In this document: in pieces, positions 61,161 through 64,000 of the stretch
How positions within the stretch are numbered: position 1 is the stretch's first letter
Layout of the letters: each line of letters begins with the position of its first letter
NCBI GenBank assembly: GCA_963841405.1
Contig: CAWJCM010000005.1
Location: forward strand, 1-64,000
Length of the DNA: 64,000 nt
Direction of reading: 5' to 3'
Source of the DNA: DATBLE01 sp963841405
GTDB lineage: Bacteria > Actinomycetota > Thermoleophilia > Gaiellales > Gaiellaceae
Made by a program: the position numbers and the translations under genes
Notes under the pieces: model-generated
The model's input: only the letters and a program-made list of their open reading frames with translations
Told to the model about the DNA's origin: nothing
Databases searched by the model: none

Positions 61161-61367
61161 TCACCGCTGAGTGTCCGCGTCGGAATGCGGAATTGCCGAC
61201 GCTTGCTCCACGTCTACTCCGTCCGTGTCCGGGTCGGCGGGAGGTTCGCCGAGCGTCTTCGCGAGCCTGGCCGCCTTCCTGCGCTCCTGCTTCAGCGCCC
61301 GCTTCTCCTTGACCGCCTGTTCGCGCTTCAGCTTCTCGAACGTCTGACGCGATTTCTTCTGGGCCAT
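61161..61367 (-). CDS. Small basic conserved protein of unknown function
   Basis: A 68-residue protein opening MAQKKSRQTFEKLKREQAVK and continuing in Lys/Arg-rich helix (KRALKQERRKAARLA) with an acidic tail. Very similar short basic proteins occur in many Actinobacteria, possibly ribosome- or RNA-associated. It has no ribosome site of its own; its ATG directly follows the stop of a 9-codon leader with a good ribosome site. Confidence 0.7.
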   Translation of the reverse strand: MAQKKSRQTFEKLKREQAVKEKRALKQERRKAARLAKTLGEPPADPDTDGVDVEQASAIPHSDADTQR

Positions 61368-61397
61368 TCAGCGCACCCAGAGGGTTCGGTTGGTCAT
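61368..61397 (-). CDS. Nine-residue leader peptide ahead of the small basic protein
   Basis: A tiny frame MTNRTLWVR ends in TGA directly followed by the ATG of the 68-residue protein. GGGAGG stands 8 bases before its ATG, an ideal spacing that the main gene lacks. This suggests ribosomes enter at the leader and restart downstream. The coding role of the peptide is inferred. Confidence 0.5.
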   Translation of the reverse strand: MTNRTLWVR

Positions 61398-61533
61398 CAA
61401 AAAAGCCTCCCTCGCTCGCGAACGGGTAAGGAAGGCGCTCCTCGCGTAAGCGCAAACCGGACTCGCTCTGGTGGGACACGGTAGCACCACACCCGCGCGG
61501 CGCGGCCCGCCGCGGCGCGGGGCGCGGTAGCGT

Positions 61534-62187
61534 ATGGGTATGAGCGTCCCGGATGTTGCCGCGTCGAAGCCGCGGCTCCGCGGCGTCCTGCACGAACTGG
61601 CGCTCTACTCGACGATCCCGCTCGGAATCACGCTCGGCCTGACGGCGACCGGCCGGCATGCGAAGGTGGCGGCTGCCGTCTTCGCCGGCGCCGTCGTGGC
61701 GATGTTCGCGGCCAGCGCCCTCTACCACCGCTTCACCTGGTCGCCCGGCGCCCGGCTCTGGCTGCGCCGCCTCGACCACGCCGGGATCTTCGGTCTGATC
61801 GCCGGCACCTACACGCCCTTCGGACTGCTCGTCCTCCACGGCGCCTGGCAGACCGCCGTCCTCGCCGTCGTCTGGAGCGGAGCCGCGGTGGCGATCGCGG
61901 CCAAGATGGTCTGGGTCCGGGCACCGAAGTGGCTGTCCGCCGCCGCCGGGATCGCCCTCGGCTGGGTCGGCATCCTCGTTCTGCCACAGATCCTCGATCA
62001 CGCGGGGGTGACCGTGGCCGCACTCGTCCTCGTCGGAGGTCTCTGCTACACGGTCGGGGGAGTCATCTACGCGAGACGCCGGCCCGACCCCCTCCCGCGG
62101 GTGTTCGGGTACCACGAGGTCTTCCACGCGCTCGTCGTGGCCGCGGTCGCGCTCCAGTACGCCGCGGTCGCGCTCGTCGTCAACTAG
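61534..62187 (+). CDS. Hemolysin III family (YqfA/PAQR-like) membrane protein
   Basis: A 217-residue protein with seven membrane helices. The family's His/Asp positions are present: SALYHRFTW, RRLDHAGIFGLIAGTYTP and FGYHEVFHALVV. PAQR relatives are receptors or metal-dependent hydrolases; the bacterial role is unclear despite the name. Two near ATG starts (61534 and 61540) are possible. The 3' end overlaps the convergent membrane gene by 8 bp. Confidence 0.88.
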   Translation: MGMSVPDVAASKPRLRGVLHELALYSTIPLGITLGLTATGRHAKVAAAVFAGAVVAMFAASALYHRFTWSPGARLWLRRLDHAGIFGLIAGTYTPFGLLVLHGAWQTAVLAVVWSGAAVAIAAKMVWVRAPKWLSAAAGIALGWVGILVLPQILDHAGVTVAALVLVGGLCYTVGGVIYARRRPDPLPRVFGYHEVFHALVVAAVALQYAAVALVVN

Positions 62188-62851
62188 AGGTCGATCGTCT
62201 CGGTGCGATCCGGCCGGGTGTGATCACGTCGACCCGGCCGGGTCTGTCGATCCCGGCGGGCGGGGCTTGTTCGCGGTGCTCGCGGTCGAAGCCGTGAACC
62301 CAGGGTCGGGCGACCGGATACGTCACCGTGGCGAGGGCCACGCCGGCGATGAGCGAGAGGCCGACGGTCCCTGCGCGCAGGCCACCTCCGGTCGTCCTGC
62401 CCGGGCGGAGGAGGGCCGGCAGGCGTCGCAGGTAGACGAGGACGTGGATTCCGAACGCCCCGGCCCAGACGACGAAGCTCGCCTTGTGCAGGCCGACGAT
62501 CATCCCGCGGCGGCCGAAGGCGAACATGGCGGCACCCGTTCCGAGCACGCCGACGGTCGAGACGACGAGCGCGGGTGCGACGAGGAAGCGCATCACGGCG
62601 TGCGGCGGGCCCTCGTCTCTGTACCCGCGGCGGCGCTGGTAGTAGCGCATGAACCGGTAGCCCGTGGCGCCGAGCTTCAGGGCGACGGGCGGGATGAGGA
62701 GCATCCCGACGAAGACGTGCACGGGAAGCAGCCGCCCGAGGAAGAGGATCGTGACGCCCTCGACGGCCAGCAAGCCGAGTAGCACGACGGCGGTTGTGCC
62801 GGTCAGCCGCTCGTTGCCCTCGACGCCGCCCGTACGGCTCCGCCTGCGCAT
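62180..62851 (-). CDS. Multi-span membrane protein, possibly heme-binding
   Basis: A 223-residue protein with about five hydrophobic segments. His residues lie in helices: LPVHVFVGMLL, VGLHKASFVVW and FGIHVLVYL, the spacing seen in b-type cytochromes and ferric-reductase-like domains. The N terminus is basic (MRRRSRTGG). It is divergent from the response regulator at 62935 and may be its target. A heme role is inference from the His pattern. Confidence 0.65.
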   Translation of the reverse strand: MRRRSRTGGVEGNERLTGTTAVVLLGLLAVEGVTILFLGRLLPVHVFVGMLLIPPVALKLGATGYRFMRYYQRRRGYRDEGPPHAVMRFLVAPALVVSTVGVLGTGAAMFAFGRRGMIVGLHKASFVVWAGAFGIHVLVYLRRLPALLRPGRTTGGGLRAGTVGLSLIAGVALATVTYPVARPWVHGFDREHREQAPPAGIDRPGRVDVITPGRIAPRRSTSS

Positions 62852-62873
62852 CGCCGAGAGGACAACACCACTG

Positions 62874-62904
62874 GATGAAGCGCTGATGAACGCGTTTCAC
62901 GCGT
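62874..62904. promoter_or_regulatory. Direct repeat and palindrome upstream of the response regulator
   Basis: GATGAA occurs at 62874 and 62885, exactly 11 bp apart, a spacing typical of OmpR-family sites. It runs into a palindrome ACGCGT-TTC-ACGCGT (62890-62904). The site sits in the 83-bp gap between the membrane gene and the regulator and may serve autoregulation. Confidence 0.45.
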
Positions 62905-62934
62905 GCCTCATCCTCCCGGACGACAATTGGAGGC

Positions 62935-63600
62935 ATGCGCGTGCTGGTCGTCGAGGACGAACCGAAGATGGCCGATGTGCTCGCGCGCGGCCTGCGCGAG
63001 GAAGGCTATGCGGCCGACGTCGCCGGCACCGGCGAGGATGCGCTCTGGATGGCGCGCGCCGTCGACTACGACGCGATCGTCCTCGACGTCATGCTCCCGG
63101 GAGTGGACGGGATGGAGACGTGTCGTTCGCTCCGCGCGGCCGGCGTCTGGTCGCCCGTGCTGATGCTGACCGCGCGCGACGCCGTCGGCGACCGCATCAC
63201 CGGCCTCGACGCAGGAGCGGACGACTACGTGCTGAAGCCGTTCTCGTTCGGAGAGCTGCTCGCCCGCCTGCGCGCGCTCGTCCGGCGCGCGCCGCACGAG
63301 CGGCCCAGCGTCATCCAGGTCGGCGACCTCCGGCTCGACCCGGCGGCGCGGAGGGCGTGGCGCGGCGAGAGGGAGCTCCAGCTCTCGACGAAGTCGTTCG
63401 CGCTCCTCGAGGCGTTCATGCGCAGGCCGGGGCGGGTGCTCTCACGCGACCAGCTGCTCGACGCCGCCTGGGACATGGCGTTCGAGAGCCGCTCGAACAT
63501 CGTCGACGTGTACGTGCGGTCGCTACGCGCCGAGATCGGCGCCCCCGCGATCGAGACCGTCCGCGGGGCCGGCTACCGGCTACGGGCAGACGCCGGATGA
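62935..63600 (+). CDS. OmpR-family response regulator (MprA/QseB-like)
   Basis: A 221-residue regulator: acidic pocket VVEDEP, phospho-acceptor D51 in LDVMLPG, conserved K101 in VLKPFS, and a winged helix ending TVRGAGYRLRADAG. It is of the MprA/QseB type rather than the PhoB type at 2774. The start MRVLVVEDE is standard. Its stop overlaps the kinase ATG (ATGA). Confidence 0.9.
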   Translation: MRVLVVEDEPKMADVLARGLREEGYAADVAGTGEDALWMARAVDYDAIVLDVMLPGVDGMETCRSLRAAGVWSPVLMLTARDAVGDRITGLDAGADDYVLKPFSFGELLARLRALVRRAPHERPSVIQVGDLRLDPAARRAWRGERELQLSTKSFALLEAFMRRPGRVLSRDQLLDAAWDMAFESRSNIVDVYVRSLRAEIGAPAIETVRGAGYRLRADAG

Positions 63601-64000
63601 TCTCGCGCCTCCCGATCCGCGTGCGGCTGACCCTGCCGTTCGCACTCGGCATGGCGCTCGTGCTCGCGGCGACCGGCTTCTTCATCTACCAGCGCGTCGG
63701 GTCGACGCTGATCGCGTCGCTCGACCAGAACCTGCGCGGCCAGGCGGTGGAGGCGGCCAGGCATGTTGCTCAGGGACGCAGCGTCCTCGACCGCGACATG
63801 CCCGGCGGCCCGACGATCGGCCAGCTCCTCGGCGTCGACGGTCGGGTGCGCCAGACCACTCCGGCCGGGCTGCCGGCGCTCGTCTCCGGCTCGAGGCTCC
63901 GGAAGGTCATCCGGGGTCGTACGGTCCTTCGCACTGCGGACATCCCGGGCGTCGACGGCGAGTGGCGGATCCTGGCGGCGCCGGCACGGGGCGGCGGCGC
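63597..64000 (+). CDS. Sensor histidine kinase, N-terminal part (cut by window end)
   Basis: The first 134 codons of a kinase partner. The N terminus MISRLPIRVRLTLPFALGMA begins a first membrane helix (about 11-32), followed by an extracytoplasmic sensor region (SLDQNLRGQAVEAARHVAQG). The catalytic domains lie beyond the window. It is translationally coupled to the regulator by ATGA. Confidence 0.85.
   Translation, partial: MISRLPIRVRLTLPFALGMALVLAATGFFIYQRVGSTLIASLDQNLRGQAVEAARHVAQGRSVLDRDMPGGPTIGQLLGVDGRVRQTTPAGLPALVSGSRLRKVIRGRTVLRTADIPGVDGEWRILAAPARGGG

Overview
The window is GC-rich, densely packed chromosomal DNA. It has many GTG starts and 4-base stop/start overlaps. The gene set is typical of Actinomycetota: the GlgE/TreS/maltokinase glucan pathway, a nudix hydrolase next to ppk as in mycobacteria, an NrtR-like regulator and a LuxR/ATPase remnant. 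The style fits a soil lineage such as Thermoleophilia (Gaiellales/Solirubrobacterales), but that placement is inference. I saw no rRNA, tRNA, CRISPR array, prophage or insertion sequence.

Layout. 0.1-9.7 kb is a phosphate and polyphosphate island: phoR, a DUF47/PhoU-like gene and pit run leftward; phoB and ppk1 run rightward; ppx, a nudix gene, sixA and a CYTH-CHAD gene follow, with a second PhoB-like regulator at the far edge. Triple 11-bp PHO-box-like repeats lie in the phoR/phoB gap and before ppx. 9.7-13 kb encodes a polyprenyl-phosphate sugar pathway (GT2-GtrA fusion plus a GT39 transferase). 13-27.2 kb is an alpha-glucan/trehalose cluster: malQ, glgE, treS, mak, glgB, treZ, glgX, then the decayed remains of treY. 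Two genes for a channel-like protein and an MFS transporter sit inside it. 27.2-34.7 kb is mixed: NrtR-like regulator, BMP-type binding protein, CoA-transferase, class III cyclase, YyaL-like protein, FAD oxidoreductase, and an orphan LivG ATPase preceded by two copies of a 28-bp palindromic repeat.

34.8-48.4 kb is a near-complete pentose phosphate operon: NDH-2, zwf, a stand-alone IolC C-terminal-type aldolase, rpe, tkt, tal, pgi, a HAD phosphatase, gnd and pgl, with rpiA convergent and a ROK glucokinase beyond it. The order suggests a single unit that oxidises glucose 6-phosphate and passes reducing equivalents to a type II NADH dehydrogenase. 48.4-56.4 kb carries a PEP-mutase-family enzyme, a binding protein, a primary-like sigma factor, an M24 peptidase homologue, a frameshifted LuxR/ATPase pseudogene and small conserved proteins. 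56.4-57.7 kb is a redox pair: a 1-Cys peroxiredoxin and a FrnE/DsbA-like oxidoreductase. 57.7-60.4 kb pairs a DpgC-like cofactor-free dioxygenase with a PaaK-like CoA ligase. 60.4-61.2 kb is decayed. The window closes with a small basic protein, a hemolysin III protein, a membrane protein and a two-component pair whose kinase runs off the end.

Most notable: (1) the FrnE-like gene has an in-frame TGA exactly at the first Cys of its CxxC motif, followed at selenocysteine-insertion distance by a perfect 8-bp hairpin with a GGG loop, so it is probably a selenoprotein; (2) a roughly 65-nt hairpin element occurs twice, in the same orientation relative to local transcription, with a compensatory base-pair change; (3) the DpgC-like/PaaK-like pair suggests an undescribed arylacetyl-CoA oxidation route; (4) treY is dead next to intact treZ.
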